From NCBI GenBank assembly GCA_028023455.1, contig JAQFVV010007265.1, positions 1-64,000 on the forward strand: a stretch of DNA of 64,000 nucleotides, written 5' to 3'. The notes beneath the pieces were generated by a model. That model saw nothing but the letters and a program-made list of their open reading frames with translations. It was not told where the DNA came from and did not search any database. Made by a program: the position numbers and the translations under genes. This stretch comes from Epiperipatus broadwayi. Taxonomy: Eukaryota; Onychophora; Udeonychophora; Euonychophora; Peripatidae. Below are positions 1-12,200 of this stretch, in pieces. How positions within the stretch are numbered: the first letter of the stretch is position 1; every line of letters starts with the position of its first letter.

Positions 1-1
1 T

Positions 2-1979
2 GAAGAAAGTTACAACCCTCAAACTTTTATAGAAAATGAGTTACGATATGAACGTGGAGATCCGGAAGTTACTGAATGCGGGAAAACTTGGCAGATCGGA
101 AAATCACCTCAGAGGGTTAATTCAAACTCATATTCTGAATCTGATAAAATAGATTTAGACACGAGCTACCTTTCTGAGCAAAAAGTATGTAGTTCTGATG
201 ATCAGAACGAAAGCCATAAGCCCACTTCCGGTGGTACAAGGGCGCTACTCAGAAATAAAAAATTTAAGAACCAACAACAAAATCATATCAATCTAATTCA
301 TGAGTCAGAAAATAAGAATACAAAGCCAAAAACAAACACATTACACTCTGGGGACTTAAGTTTAAACCCTGGATCCCCAAAGTCTTCAGTAACATTGAAC
401 ACTATGCAGTATGAAAATAACTCGACCATTAAAGTTAAAAATCTGGGCAATATAAATGAAACACACTCTAACATGCAAGAGCAAAGCTATCATATTTCTC
501 ATAACCAATATGTGACACCAAAAACCACAAGGCGACTTACAACACCGGAAGTAAGAAAGGTTTGGGAAATGACCTAATCGCTGCAGACAACAGGTATAAT
601 TCGGAGTTTCCAACACTAAGACCTAAATTCATACCACAACAGGTGAACAGAGAAAACACTATAAACAATAATCCTGTTGATAAAAATAAAATCCAAGAGC
701 CAATGTCATATGCTCAAAAGGCCGCTGTAGGATCTCATACAGTTGGACCAATTAAAAATAGTAGTCAAGACAAAAGCCTTATTTATAAGGACAGCCATAG
801 ACATTTGAAGGCCTTAGAAATAATGGGCCTAGACAATGCTGCAGTTGCTGTAGACTCCATGATGGACAACTCATCCATAATTACCGAAGGAGGCAGATGT
901 GACCCAAACCAACATAAAATTTATAAATGATAAATTCAATCAGTCGATTCCTGCCCTTCTGATGAAATCCTTCCAGGCATATAAGCATGAGAATGCACTG
1001 ATCTTATCTACAACAAACAACAAGATTAGTCTTCAAATTCCCAGTGGCAACACTATTTGAACTGCTCAAATCACAAGACCTTTGTAAATTGGTATACAAA
1101 ATACTATTCCATCCAAATGACCGATACCTGGTTGTTCAATTTACCAATGCTATAGCCAAGGAGGCTTTTTGAAACCTGTATAAAACCCTTGGAAGTAGAT
1201 ATCTTGTCACAGTCGATGTTGATCGCCCGACATACCTAAGTGGAACTGCTCGGAATTGTGGCATAAACTTTGGAATGACTGACTTGCAAAAGTTACTTGC
1301 TCCGTATGGAAAGATAGTCTCATTCGGCTATATAGTCTCATTCGGCTATAAATCAATAGACGATGATGAAACTCAAATGCTCTTGAACATAGCGGAATTC
1401 AAAATCATGCTGGGGAAAGGTACTTCTCCTCTAGTGATCCCAAGTCTTGTGGAAGGCTATGAAGTTCCCATCATTATTAACATTAGAGGAATAGCCCCAC
1501 AATGCTTTCATTGTCTACAAAGAGGACACCTAATGAGAGAATGTCCAGCTCGAAAATGTGTCCACTGTGGGATGACACAGGAAAAATACCACAAATGTAC
1601 CAACAAAAGAATGATATCAGCTGAGACATCACTGAAGCTGGAACAAATGTCAAAAACCCATCCACACATGGAAACAAGCTCATCTCAACCAAAAGCAGTT
1701 GCTTCAAGATATCATCCATTGTCCCTTGGTCTCTCAAGACACCTTAGAACGCAGATCAGTCACCCATCCTCGGATGAGGAAGAAGACATGTCGGAGGGAA
1801 TGGGAATTGGTGATGAAGTCACAATGGCCACTGATTGCACGATCAATTTACCTCATCAAGATGCTTTTTTTCAGCAAAAGAGGAAATTCAAATTTAGGAG
1901 GGGTGGATCATCCTCAACCGCATCTACATCTTGTGAAGAGGTTGCAGTTATAAGGGACCTTGTTGATCTAGAAGAGTAG
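2..1979 (+). pseudogene. LINE ORF1, nucleic-acid-binding Gag-like protein, frameshifted
   Basis: Open in one frame from base 2 to 577, it continues in another frame at 562-930, is broken again around 930-1275, then is open 1275-1979. The last piece contains two zinc knuckles at about 1500-1610: CX2CX4HX4C (CFHCLQRGHLMREC) followed directly by CX2CX7HXC (CVHCGMTQEKYHKC). The ~80 residues before the knuckles resemble the RRM-like ORF1 domain of Jockey-type LINEs (segment beginning TDLQKLLAPYGKIVSFGY). The N-terminal part is polar and low in complexity. The protein would coat LINE RNA in a cytoplasmic ribonucleoprotein. An 18-bp in-frame tandem duplication repeats the residues IVSFGY. A ~285-bp gap without open frame separates it from ORF2. 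The upstream start codon lies outside the window. Confidence 0.8.
1314..1349 (+). repeat. 18-bp perfect tandem duplication inside LINE ORF1
   Basis: The 18-mer atagtctcattcggctat occurs twice back to back (1314-1331 and 1332-1349), keeping the reading frame and duplicating six residues just before the zinc-knuckle region. Confidence 0.9.
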
Positions 1980-2263
1980 AGACCAACCATCAATACTCCC
2001 AAAGAGAAGAAAACTAGATTTTCTTCGAACCTCATGGATTTTCCTAATGATGTAGTACAAGATGAATCCGTCAGCAGTATAATAAAGCTGCCCCAACATT
2101 GAAGTGAAAGTTATGAGCAGATAATTATTACTAAACAATTTGAGAGTAACTCCACCCAGTCAAGTGCCTTAGGATGTCCTCTACTGGAGTCTGGATCAAA
2201 AAAGACTTATCAAGGCAACCCAGACCAAGTAGGAATGACTCAGCAGCTTAATACAATATCAAG

Positions 2264-3271
2264 TTGATAATGTTCAACATCATTTCTGTGAACATCAGGG
2301 GCCTGAATTCTCATGATAGAGCTTATGCCCTGTCAAATTGGTTTAGGCACCAGGCACCAGATATTTTGTGTTTGTGTGAGACAAAATTGCACCATAACTC
2401 TGACGCAAGAATTATCCAATTAATGCAGTCATTGGATCATTTTCATTATTCATATTCTGATACCGCTGCAGGAGGAATAGCAATAATGATTAACAATAAA
2501 TCACTGATTACCTTTTTTAAAATTCTATATATAAACACAAATAGCCTGATTGCAGTGATACAGTATAGAGGTTGGACATTCAATCTTGTGAACCTACATT
2601 TATCCAAAAACTCAGAAGTTGTTTTCAGTGCTATTCACCCAATAAACATAGCGCTGAGAACCAGTCCATTCCCGACCATAATCATTGGTGATTTCAACCA
2701 TAATTATGAAACATTTCAAGCAAAATTTGTCAACAGCTTCAACCAGCCCCTAGTAAGTGGCAGAGATTTGTTCCCAGAAGGTGCCTTTTCGCTTTACACA
2801 AGATATACATGGTCACTCATAGACCTGGTGTACATGTCACCATCCTTATTTCCAGTGATTGAGGCTCATCTATGGCCAATGGCTTTTTCTGACCACTTCT
2901 CATTAGAGGTCAAAATAGAACCAGTGTTTATACAGGAACCCATAATTAACTTACCACGTACAATTCGAATGCTAACCACATCAAATGCCACAACACAATT
3001 AATCTCTGAAATCTATATTAAATTTAATACAGTCAAATTATCAACGCTCCCAATTGAAAAAGCATGGTTGACATTTACAAGCTCACTTAGTGAACTAGTA
3101 AGCTGCTGTACCAAAAAAACAAGGGGTCCACTCCACCTGATTGGTCAACTGGATAAATTGCCAACCAATTGGAGACCTTACCTTATGAAAGTCAAAACAT
3201 TCATGGTATCATTGATCTTAAGAATAGATATAGAGTCAAACAAAAAGCCATTGCAGAATACCTCTCATTAA
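2264..3271 (+). pseudogene. LINE ORF2 N-terminal part: AP-type endonuclease
   Basis: This open piece starts with an ATG at 2264 (a second ATG follows at 2270) and reads 335 codons before a frameshift or stop. It shows the endonuclease/exonuclease/phosphatase fold motifs in order: an N-bearing first strand (VNIRGLNS), the catalytic Glu (LCLCETKL), GDFN (IIIGDFNHN), a Y/D motif (LIDLVYMSP) and the terminal SDHF (MAFSDHFSL). The domain nicks target DNA to prime reverse transcription. All core catalytic motifs look intact in this piece. After about residue 230 comes the linker to the reverse transcriptase. The remainder of ORF2 is in other frames, so this is a fragment of a pseudogene rather than a stand-alone gene. 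Confidence 0.85.
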
Positions 3272-3405
3272 AGAGGGCTAGGCAATATCTAAATGATCAA
3301 CATTGCTGAACAAGGGGCTACCTTAAATGGGCCCTTGGTTCTGGCAGAAACTCCAGAGCCCCAAAATCAATTGAGATAAATGAAAGAAAATATGTAGGTG
3401 AATCT

Positions 3406-4608
3406 ATGCTGCTCAGGATCAGGAACTTTTATGAGAAAAAGCTTCAACAATTAGGTATAACAAGAACCTGCAGAAATTTTAAGAAGACAGACGAGGAGCC
3501 ACATAAAATCACCGAAGCCAGAATATTGTCAAAACTTAAAGCATTCCCTGATGGAACACTTCCTGGGCTGCATGGAATCCCAAAATTCCTGCTGGTACAC
3601 CTAAGATCATTTACCATCCCAATCATTAAAAGGATGGTGGACCTCCTGGCAGAGAACAGTTGGGACATTCAAGGGTTCTATCCCATTGCTATGGTGCCTT
3701 TGCTTAAAAAACCAGAAGGCCCTAGTGACTTTGAAAATCTCAGGCCAATCTCAATGAGCCCTCTTCTCGTAAAGACCATTGAGGGTCTGATAAAAGATGA
3801 CGTCCAGGAGAACATTATCAGTCAACTGTCTACCTGCCAGTTTGCAAAAAAGGGTAGCTCTACAGCAGATGCCATCAGCAGATTTTGCCTCATTGTCGAT
3901 CATATTCTCAGGGAAAAAATGTCCCAGCCAGTTGCAGTTCAATTTGACTTTGTCGGTGTCTTTGACTGCATCAGGATCGATGTGCTCCTTAGTGTACTGG
4001 AAGAGCTCCAAGTGCCCAAGGCATATCTCCAAATGATTGTGAACCTTCTACAAAATAGAGAAGTGTTTCTCTCATTGGATGGTCGAGTTGCTCCAGGATT
4101 TCAGCCTATATAAACCCATTGCTTTTGCGCATCGAGGCAACACTCTCGGGTGTTGCCATACCTTTGCTGAGAGAGAGAGCATTCATCAAGTTTCCTACAT
4201 GGGTGATGTGGTGGAGTTTCTGAGTTTGCTGGGCTAGAGGATATCTTGGATCACTTTGCTAGTGAATTTGGTCTAAGAGTCAATGAGGCCAAGTCAGCTA
4301 TGTGGTCAATGAAATCAGGAAAGCAAATCCTGGGGAGTTTCAGAGCAACTCCACAAAAGTTTCTAGGATTCATGTTGGCCTCCCCCCCTTACATCATGAG
4401 GAAGGAGCTTGAAGAGTCCCTGTTAAAGAAAGTTGTAAACTCAGTTACCTCGCTATCAAAGGTCCAGTTGTCATTGTTGGGAAAGGTCGCCCTTCTCAAT
4501 GCCATAGTATTGCCAAAAATCACATATTTTCTGGCTGGGTTTTCCCCTACAAGGGCATTCATTCGCAAGGTGGAAATGCAATGCAGAAGACTATGTTGGC
4601 AGTCATAA
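3406..4608 (+). pseudogene. LINE ORF2 reverse transcriptase domain, damaged
   Basis: Two open pieces (3406-4113 and about 4246-4608) in different frames cover most of a non-LTR reverse transcriptase. Recognisable blocks include a PG-x-x-GIP-like motif (LPGLHGIP), PLLKKPEG followed by LRPISMSPLL, the QF-x-KGSSTADAI block, and motif A as FDFVGVFDCIR. Between 4110 and 4245 the frame is lost; there the active-site box reads YMGDVV in one frame where a (F/Y)ADD box is expected, so one catalytic Asp appears replaced. Downstream, LRVNEAKSAMWS and FLGFMLASPP match the thumb/palm region after the YADD box. The canonical motif B (PQGS-like) is not visible. The copy is therefore catalytically dead as read. 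It is preceded by the endonuclease piece in the same ORF2. Confidence 0.8.
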
Positions 4609-5489
4609 GTCTCGGTCTTCTCCAAAAACCGAAAGCTCATAATGGGCTTGGACTACATTCAATCTCCACATTCCTATTTCAAAGGACATATAATATACTA
4701 GTAAAACTATTTAGCCAAAACCCGTGTATGGAAAGCCCCTTGCCATTGGTGAAGGTAGAACCAACGGATCGTCCTTCGCCCAAACAAACAAGCTTTTGGC
4801 TGCAACAACAAGTGTCAATGATTGTAGGGAAAACTAATATATCAGCGACTATGTTTGGCTTCAAACTTAACTATTGGGAAGCATTTAGTATGACACAAAA
4901 CAATGAGTCGACATTGGAGAGTCTTCTCTCACGCTCTCTCAATCAGCATTCCCAGGTTTGCTAGGTTGGCAAAAAGGATAAGACTCGAACCTAAGCTGGT
5001 GGATTTCCTGATTAAAGTCAACCTCAGAGCCCTCCCAACATGCACCTTACTGTGTTACAGGTGGGGATATAGAATAGATCCAATTTGCCCGATGTGTAAT
5101 AAAAATGAAGAGACAATGAGCCATATCCTAGATCAATGTGAAATATGGAATAATCTTCATTATTGTGCCCTTAAAAGATTCAGGGAAGCTGACATTACAG
5201 GTACAAATATTGCAAAGGCGGTAAAGGGTGGTCTTTATGGTAAAATTAGACTGGCCACCTTTGTAAATTTTGCTATATGGATAGTGAGAAATAAGAGGCC
5301 ACCTTTGTTAATTTTGCTATATGGATAGTGAGAAATAAGAGAGTCTTTGACAATGGATTGAATAATAATTCAGAAGAGCTTTTTCTCAAGTTACTTGGTG
5401 AGGCCAAAGAATATGATTGGAAAGTATGCCAGGACTGGCTAGCCAGTCAGACATGGATCAACTGGAGATCTGCAGATCAAAACACTTAG
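4581..5489 (+). pseudogene. LINE ORF2 C-terminal region with Cys/His zinc motif
   Basis: Open pieces at 4581-4964 and 4903-5328, in different frames, and a last frame ending with TAG at 5487-5489 make up the C-terminus. The key signature is ICPMCNKNEETMSHILDQC, a CX2C...HX4C motif characteristic of the C-terminal domain of Jockey/I-group ORF2 proteins and probably used in RNA binding. An IW-x-VRN motif follows, then the 44-bp tandem duplication at 5253-5340, which shifts the frame. No RNase H domain with clear D-E-D residues was recognised. Confidence 0.7.
5253..5340 (+). repeat. 44-bp tandem duplication in LINE ORF2 (frameshifting)
   Basis: Two adjacent near-identical 44-bp units (5253-5296, 5297-5340) both start ggccacctttgt and end gagaaataaga; they differ by one base (aaatttt/taatttt). 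As 44 is not a multiple of three, the duplication breaks ORF2 near its end. Confidence 0.9.
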
Positions 5490-5826
5490 GTACTTATTGT
5501 ACTGTCATGGCAAAATTAACAAACTGGACATAATGACTCCTATGCAGAATCTAAAAGTTGTCACATTAATATAATCCAGCCCTTTCCATTTAATTGTTAT
5601 TTATTGTTAAAACTCTGAATTTGGTGGTCAACTAATTGACCCAAATAATTCCTAAGTAGCTTATTCTTATGTACTTTTTTTTGTTTTTTTTTTACCATTA
5701 GATTTCTTATTTATTGTTTTCATTGTAAAGCCACTGCTCATTGTAAGCATGTAACCTATAATAAGAAAGAGGTTAAATGATATCCATATGTATCTTCTTA
5801 ATGCGAATAAAGTTGTTATTTGAAAC
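5490..5826 (+). other. LINE 3' UTR with polyadenylation signal
   Basis: This is non-coding sequence after the ORF2 stop at 5487-5489. It contains T-runs near 5670-5690 and AATAAA at 5806-5811, followed within ~15 bases by a return to ordinary AT-rich flank. The exact 3' end is inferred from the signal position. Confidence 0.55.
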
Positions 5827-8540
5827 TAAATCATTTATGTTCTTTATTATACAGTATATAAATTTGAATTCAAATATAACAAAAGTGAATTATGTACAAT
5901 GTAATTTTGGGGCTCTGATCCAAGTTTGAGGTAATCTTATTTTATAGAATAATGATTCTCAAAAGATTTAATAATTTTATATTTGTATTAGTGTGTTTGC
6001 GTTTGCACTTGCATGTCTTTTGTTTGTATAACAAATAATTATTTATATATATAAAAATTATAGAGCAGTGCAGTGTAAATTTTAAGACTAACAGAAAGGT
6101 TGCAGTTGATAAAGCTGTGGAGACAGTAGTTTTTCCTCATCTTACATCACATTATTTTCAAGTCTATAGCTAGCAAATGAGTTATATGCAAATAAATTAT
6201 ATCTCTGTAGGACAATAAATATAACAAGATAGCATCACTGATGTGCACAAAGAATATAAACATCACTGGTGTACACAAAAAATATAAAATGAAGAGATGA
6301 ATCTCCTTTTATCATTGATATAGGCAGTAGCCTACAATTTCTAGTTTTAGATAAAGCCAATTGCTATGATGACAAATGTATATCCATCTTCTAGAAATTA
6401 TTTGTTTATATCTTTTATTAGGATGAATCTTTTTCATATAGATGCCTTGAGATTTGTTAACTTTTGGAGTACAAGATAAAAATAAAGAATTCTTATGTGA
6501 CTAGTTTTGAAGATTCTGAAGCTATGGATTATCTCAAGTAAGAAGTATTATATATGGGTTGGATTATCTCAAGTAAGAAGTATTATATATGGGTTGAATG
6601 AGAATTTTGTGAGGAATACAAAGAAATTATCTTCATTATCAATGAAGATGTAATTTAAACTTAATTAATGATAAATTAGAAATTATGAACAAACAATAAA
6701 GTAATATTTTTTTCGGATGCTGAAATTTCTTTCCTTACTTTTTTAATGGTAATCACTATTTGTCTTAGCCCTATTGTTTTTCTTAATTTTTCTACTTTCT
6801 ATTAATATAAAGCTTTTTACTCTAACATTATGAAAATTGAAGTTATTGTGAAAATTGTATCTCAAGTCAGTTTTTTAAAAAATTCAATATGGTGCCCAAG
6901 TCCCTTAAACTAGTTAAAAAAAATAAAGGATGGCTACTACTCTGTGGACCCTGAATCTATTAAAAGGAAAGTGCTTTAAGGAGAAATGAAATTGTATAAT
7001 GAATTAAATGATCAAATATATGACAATCCTGAAAGTGACATTAAAATTATCAAAAAGAGAAATTACCAGTTTGCTAAGAAAGCAAATAATTAAGAAACAT
7101 ATGACCTGGATAATTATTTACTGATTTATGTAGAGGATGAAAAAAATGCTTTTATAGTTTGTTTAGATATACTTTCTTTTTATTGATGTATTGGGATTCC
7201 AAGTAGTTTATTCACTCACCTGTTGGGCTCAGAGTAAGCAAGGTGCAGTTCGAGGGTTTATGGAATTTATCAGCTTTTAAGACTCAAAAGGGAGCAAGGC
7301 GCTTATATTTTATTCTAATGTGTTGTGGGTAGTTCACTAGTGAGATAATTCTTCTAGTGTCCATGCTTCAGCTTACATCTTAATGTTTTATGATGAAATT
7401 TTTGTAGATCTTAGAGTTGAAATTCTATGCAACCTTTATAGCATTCAGTATCAAGCAAATCTTTGCACATTATGGGCATATGTATTCTGTAAAACACTAT
7501 TTGTGAAACTGAAAATTAGAGAAATTAATAGGAATTAAAAGTTTTATAGTAAGAATATAAATGGGAAATGAAAAGTTACAAGAGTATAGACTATGATTAA
7601 GTTATTATTTCATTATAGATTATAAACAATGGATAATGTATTTTTAAGAGGTTCATATTTACAGTAGATCATAAGTATGATTTTTGGAGATTAGATTGAG
7701 TTTTTGACTGTTGGAGTTTCTTTAGCTGTACTTTCAGTATTGATAATGGATGGAAGGTTTTTTCAGTGGCTTTTCAATGTTTTCATACAACTCCAGAGAA
7801 TGTTATATCTCAACACTATACCAACCCACTTTCAAATTGTTGTGTTTACAGTGGATTATCATGGTCAGTTAACATATTTCTGCCACGAACCCCCAGCCTC
7901 TATAACTCAGAGAAAATGTGCATAGCGTAAGTTTAAAGTTTTGTATTTATCAGCACCTAAGACTCAAAGGAGCAATGCTTTGCAAAGATTTTTGCATTAT
8001 TATTTCTGTTTTGAGTTATAGGTATCTTGGGTATAAATTGAATTAGACATTCTGGTGTTCATCCTGTATTGTGTACTTATAGTTCAATGGCTAGATTCTG
8101 TATCTATCCCAGTATTGCAGGTCACTATGTATTCTTTTGCTGTCAGATGTTTATTAGATCTCTAGAAAAAGTTCCAGTGAATGGTTTTTTATATGAATTT
8201 GTTTTTATATATGCATATGTACTCAAAGAAAAAAAATAAATAAAAAATATTAGTGAATAAGGAAATCAGTCACACATGAACAGGATAGAAATGGAGAACA
8301 AAGCAGGAGAAGTAAATTAAATTAAACAAATAAAGCCAGGTATTGATACTAAGGTCTAAACAAAGGTAGATTAGGATAATAATATTAGTAGTATTAGTTA
8401 AGGTGAAAGGTTGCTTGGAAGGGGAAGTGAAGTTAAGCTTATTTTATGAGATAAATATTTGTATTTCCTGAGTGTAAAAGTAACCTAACACAGTTTTTTT
8501 TTAAGACTAAAAAAGATTTACAATATAAAATTATATGCTG
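5827..8540. other. AT-rich non-coding DNA, unclassified
   Basis: There is no convincing gene. A 35-bp perfect tandem duplication sits at 6526-6595. Two short similar blocks around 7265-7310 and 7945-7985 share a core like tcagc...taagactcaaa..ggagcaa; their frames are closed but read vaguely like retroelement protein (for example CIGIPSSLFTHLLGSE at ~7180), so these may be remnants of an old LINE. That is too weak to name. Confidence 0.4.
6526..6595 (+). repeat. 35-bp perfect tandem duplication
   Basis: Unit 6526-6560 is repeated exactly at 6561-6595; it begins ggattatctcaagtaagaag and ends tatatatgggtt. Non-coding. Confidence 0.9.
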
Positions 8541-8550
8541 ACAAGCAAAA

Positions 8551-9200
8551 TTGAAGAAGATGGAGGAAGAACATGATCAGAAAGAAAAAGAATCAGGAAC
8601 AATGGAACTAACCCAGAGAATAGAGGAAGCTTCTATGTTAACTCAATTATTAGAAATACCCAAAGAAATGAAAGTAGATATGCTAAAGAAAATAGAGGAA
8701 AGCAATCAACAAAGAGAAGATAATAAAAAGAGAGAACAAAGAGAAGAAAAAAAAAGAGAGAACGAAGAGAAGATAATAGAATAGAACAAACCAGAAATGT
8801 TTAAAGAACACGAAAGGATGTTAAGAAAAATAGCTGAAATTTATGGGAGAATAGAACACAGATTGCAAGGTATAATACTGAAAAGCAACTAAATGAAGAC
8901 ATAAAAATGAACCAAAATATTTGGGAAGATAGTGATAATATAACCAAATAAGTAGAAAATGAAAAGATATTAGTGACAGTGCTGCAAATAAATATAGCAT
9001 AGTTGCTGAAACTACTAGTAATGATGTTGATGCCTTTGCTAAGAATGATCATTTAAATAGAAAAAATGTGATAAATCACTTTTCTAACCTTCAATATAAG
9101 GAATTCCCAAAAATGAGAGATAAAATTGGTATAAAGAATAGAGATATTGAAAGAAAAAAATAAAGATAATCCATGAGAGAAGGCCTGGATGAGAGTAAAA
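8551..9200 (+). pseudogene. Possible N-terminal relic of a retrotransposon gag gene (coiled-coil rich)
   Basis: A 77-codon open stretch (8551-8784) encodes a highly charged, helix-forming protein rich in E, K, Q and R, followed by further coiled-coil-like pieces in shifting frames (KPEMFKEHERMLRKIAEIY, then IFGKIVII- and NIWEDS-like words) to about 9200. The style and some words resemble the N-terminal part of the gag relic on the minus strand at 59.9-60.6 kb. Alternatively it is a purine-rich low-complexity segment that is open by chance. No zinc knuckle, protease or reverse transcriptase follows. Confidence 0.3.
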
Positions 9201-12200
9201 ATCTGAATAGGTCACCACCTAGCACAGTCAACTAGTGTAAAAAAAAATTAAGGCAGGAAGAATTACTTGAATTGAGTCGCAGCTTGTAAGTCTACAGCTG
9301 AGTGTGAATAACATTACATTTATTTTTTTTAATTGTGAAACAAAATTGGTTGATTAAACAAGTATCAAAAAGAGTTTCAATTCGATTTCATTTACCATAT
9401 TAGATGGGGGTAATATAGCTATGTGGTTACTTTGCAGTATTAATAATATGCTATTTCAATATAGAATGATGTAATTCATGGGGAAATAATATTTCATTTT
9501 CCTATGTATGTGTTTTAATAATAATAATAATAATAATGAGTATTCAATTAATTTAAATATTTTGTATATCACATGATGTATGAGAGTTTTCATATATATC
9601 CTGTCATTTCTTAATTTTTTTATTAATCAATTAGTTTATTAATAAATTATTCAAAAAATGTTTTAATGTTAATGTCTATTCTTCCAACTAACTGTTTCAT
9701 GAATTGACAGTGTGTGTGACTTCAATACAGCTTAGAGTTTGAGGGATTGTCTTCAAATTATCCCAGTAAAGTTATTTCAAAATAAATTAGAATAAGTTAT
9801 ATTTATCTCTTGCTCACAGTAATAGTTCATGGAGTTCTTGCTTCCTGAGCTAGATTAGAGCATAATGGTTAGTTATGTGGTTGTAGGTGTTTATGTTTGC
9901 AAGTGCCACCTTTAAAGTCTATTCACTGCATCTTGTTTTGTTTATGAGAAAATTAGTTTATAGATGGCTGGTACATTAATAGTATGTCTATATATGTAAA
10001 TATTGAAATGGACTAATGGTTTTATTCCTTTTTTTAAGTATATACAATTCTTTATCAGAATATAAGAGGATTTAAATTCTGGGATTAATGGGTGTTAGGA
10101 ATAACTGTAAATTATTTTTTAAAACTTAATTTATCCTAACTAATGATAGTCAGAGTATCCAGCCATACTTTCTGAGAATCATTCCTATGAAACATGTCTA
10201 AGTATAGAGAGAGTCTATACCTTGCTACTATAGATGTTATTTATTATTTTAAACGGATGCCATCTGTAAAAAGAGAAACATCTATAGGTTGAGTTCAAAA
10301 TCTTGTCCTAGTTTCTTAGATATTAGTTACTTTTACTCACTATTAGCTAAAAAAAAACATGGCAATGTCACAGGTGTGTTATAGCTATGTTAGGATTGGA
10401 ATGGGAGAGAAAAATGAACACTTAATATAAATATAATAAAACAAAATTTATTTATAATATTTACACATCTTATATAATAGAGATGAATCCAGTGCATAAA
10501 AAAATATACATATATATTTAAGCGAGAATGTATCCATATTGATGAAAATTCATTTAATTAGATTGCATTTAACTTATGAACTCCAATATGCTTGCATTCA
10601 ATTTCATATAATTATTATTATTGTTTAATTACAATACTATAAATGAAGATTGAAAAAGTAACAATTAATTGATAAATAAATTTGTTTCAAAGTTAGAAAA
10701 AAAAAATCTATTAATTGAACAAGAAATATTTTAAATTATATTTGCTTTAGCATTAGTAAAGAAAAAAAAAATTATCTTAAGAAGAGATAAAAATGTAATC
10801 CATATTTAGAAGAAAATTATTCATATCATATTACTATTATCTTTACTATTTGTTATTAATATTATTACTATGAACTCTAAAAATATTTTATTATAAATCT
10901 CCATTATCCTGAAAGTATTTTTATAAATTACTGTTATTATCGATTTTGTAAATCTATTTATAAACTAGTATGACAAGAAATTTGCCATAATTCAGGTGGC
11001 ATAAATTTAAAACAATTAGCTTATTATCACAATCTCTGGCCAATGCTGATAAAAACTTAGTATTTTAAAAACCAGTCATTTCTACTACTGGCAAATATAA
11101 AACATGCTGCATAGACAGAAAAAAATTAAGATTGTTTTTTTATCCTTTAATAATTTACAAACCTCCGGATTTGGATAAGGATACTTTGGGCATATTGATA
11201 TAAGTGAACTCCTGTAACTTTATTTTGGGCTGTTTTGTTTATAGATGAGATTCATTTTATGTGTTTTAATTATTCATAAATGATTGTGATACTGTTGGGA
11301 TTGGCAGTCACTATTATACTTAGAGCAGTGGTGTGCAATAGGCACACATTCCTATTGTATATTATCTGCTCTGTTTTTTGTACATATCTTGGATGATATC
11401 ATTTGTGACTGCTGGTCACTCTTATGTGTAGAACCTTTACAATAAATTCTTATCAATGGTCAAATTAGATATATGTATAATTAAGTATAATTAATAATTA
11501 TAATTATAATTGATTATTAATAATACCTTTACAGTAGTACACAATAAATGAAAATTCCTATAGTATAGCATATTCCTAGCTCACATGTATTTGCTTATTC
11601 ACAAATAATATAACTAGATGTTTTTGTGTGTCTTACATTTGCACATACTTGTATTACAGTTTGAAAGTATTTATAGTTGCCTGGTTCTTTAAATAGTTAA
11701 TGAATTCAGTGTATCCTTAAACTGTAGGTTTATTAATCTTAAAATTGTAATAATAATTGCTTGTGATCATTAGTCTATACAGCAAGTTTAACTGTTCAGA
11801 AACAATTAAGAATGTATATATGCCATATTATACAGTACATTATGTGTGCATAAACTTAATAACTAATCATATTAACTTGTTTATAAGTTGACAAGGTAGT
11901 CAGTTTATGCTATTGTGTGTGTTGTAAAATTGTATATATGTAAATAAATTATAGTGTTTCATTATTTTTAGCCTTTGTCATTATTTTGCAATCAATAATT
12001 TAATTACAGTATGATAGAGAGTCTTACGTGCCTAGCTGATCTTAGCAGGCTACAAAAAGAAAATGTTTATTCTGTGACATCGAAATGTGGAGATTTCATG
12101 CAGGTTGCCCTTGGGTGATTTGGGTGCAAGATATACACATTTGACAGTTACAATATTAAAACATGAATATCTCTTCACTGCTATTATTTTGCATAAACTA

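Larger units (their letters stand above)
1..5826 (+). mobile_element. Non-LTR retrotransposon (LINE, Jockey-superclade type), decayed, 5' end outside window
   Basis: Two consecutive coding regions on the plus strand have the classical LINE order: ORF1 with tandem zinc knuckles, then ORF2 with apurinic-type endonuclease, reverse transcriptase and a C-terminal Cys/His motif. A polyadenylation signal (AATAAA at 5806-5811) lies just before the apparent 3' end. ORF1 is already open at base 2, so the 5' UTR and ORF1 start lie upstream of the window. At least five frame breaks and in-frame stops separate the coding pieces, so this copy cannot encode working proteins as read. Two internal tandem duplications (18 bp at 1314-1349, 44 bp at 5253-5340) are private-looking damage. 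Clade assignment rests on ORF1 knuckle layout and ORF2 order only; I, R1, LOA or CR1 relatives are not excluded. The 3' boundary is approximate, and I could not find a TSD. Confidence 0.85.

Noticed and set aside
7140-8050. A second LINE reverse transcriptase
   Set aside because: Some words look RT-like (CIGIPSSLFTHLLGSE) but stops are frequent and no motif A/YADD could be placed.
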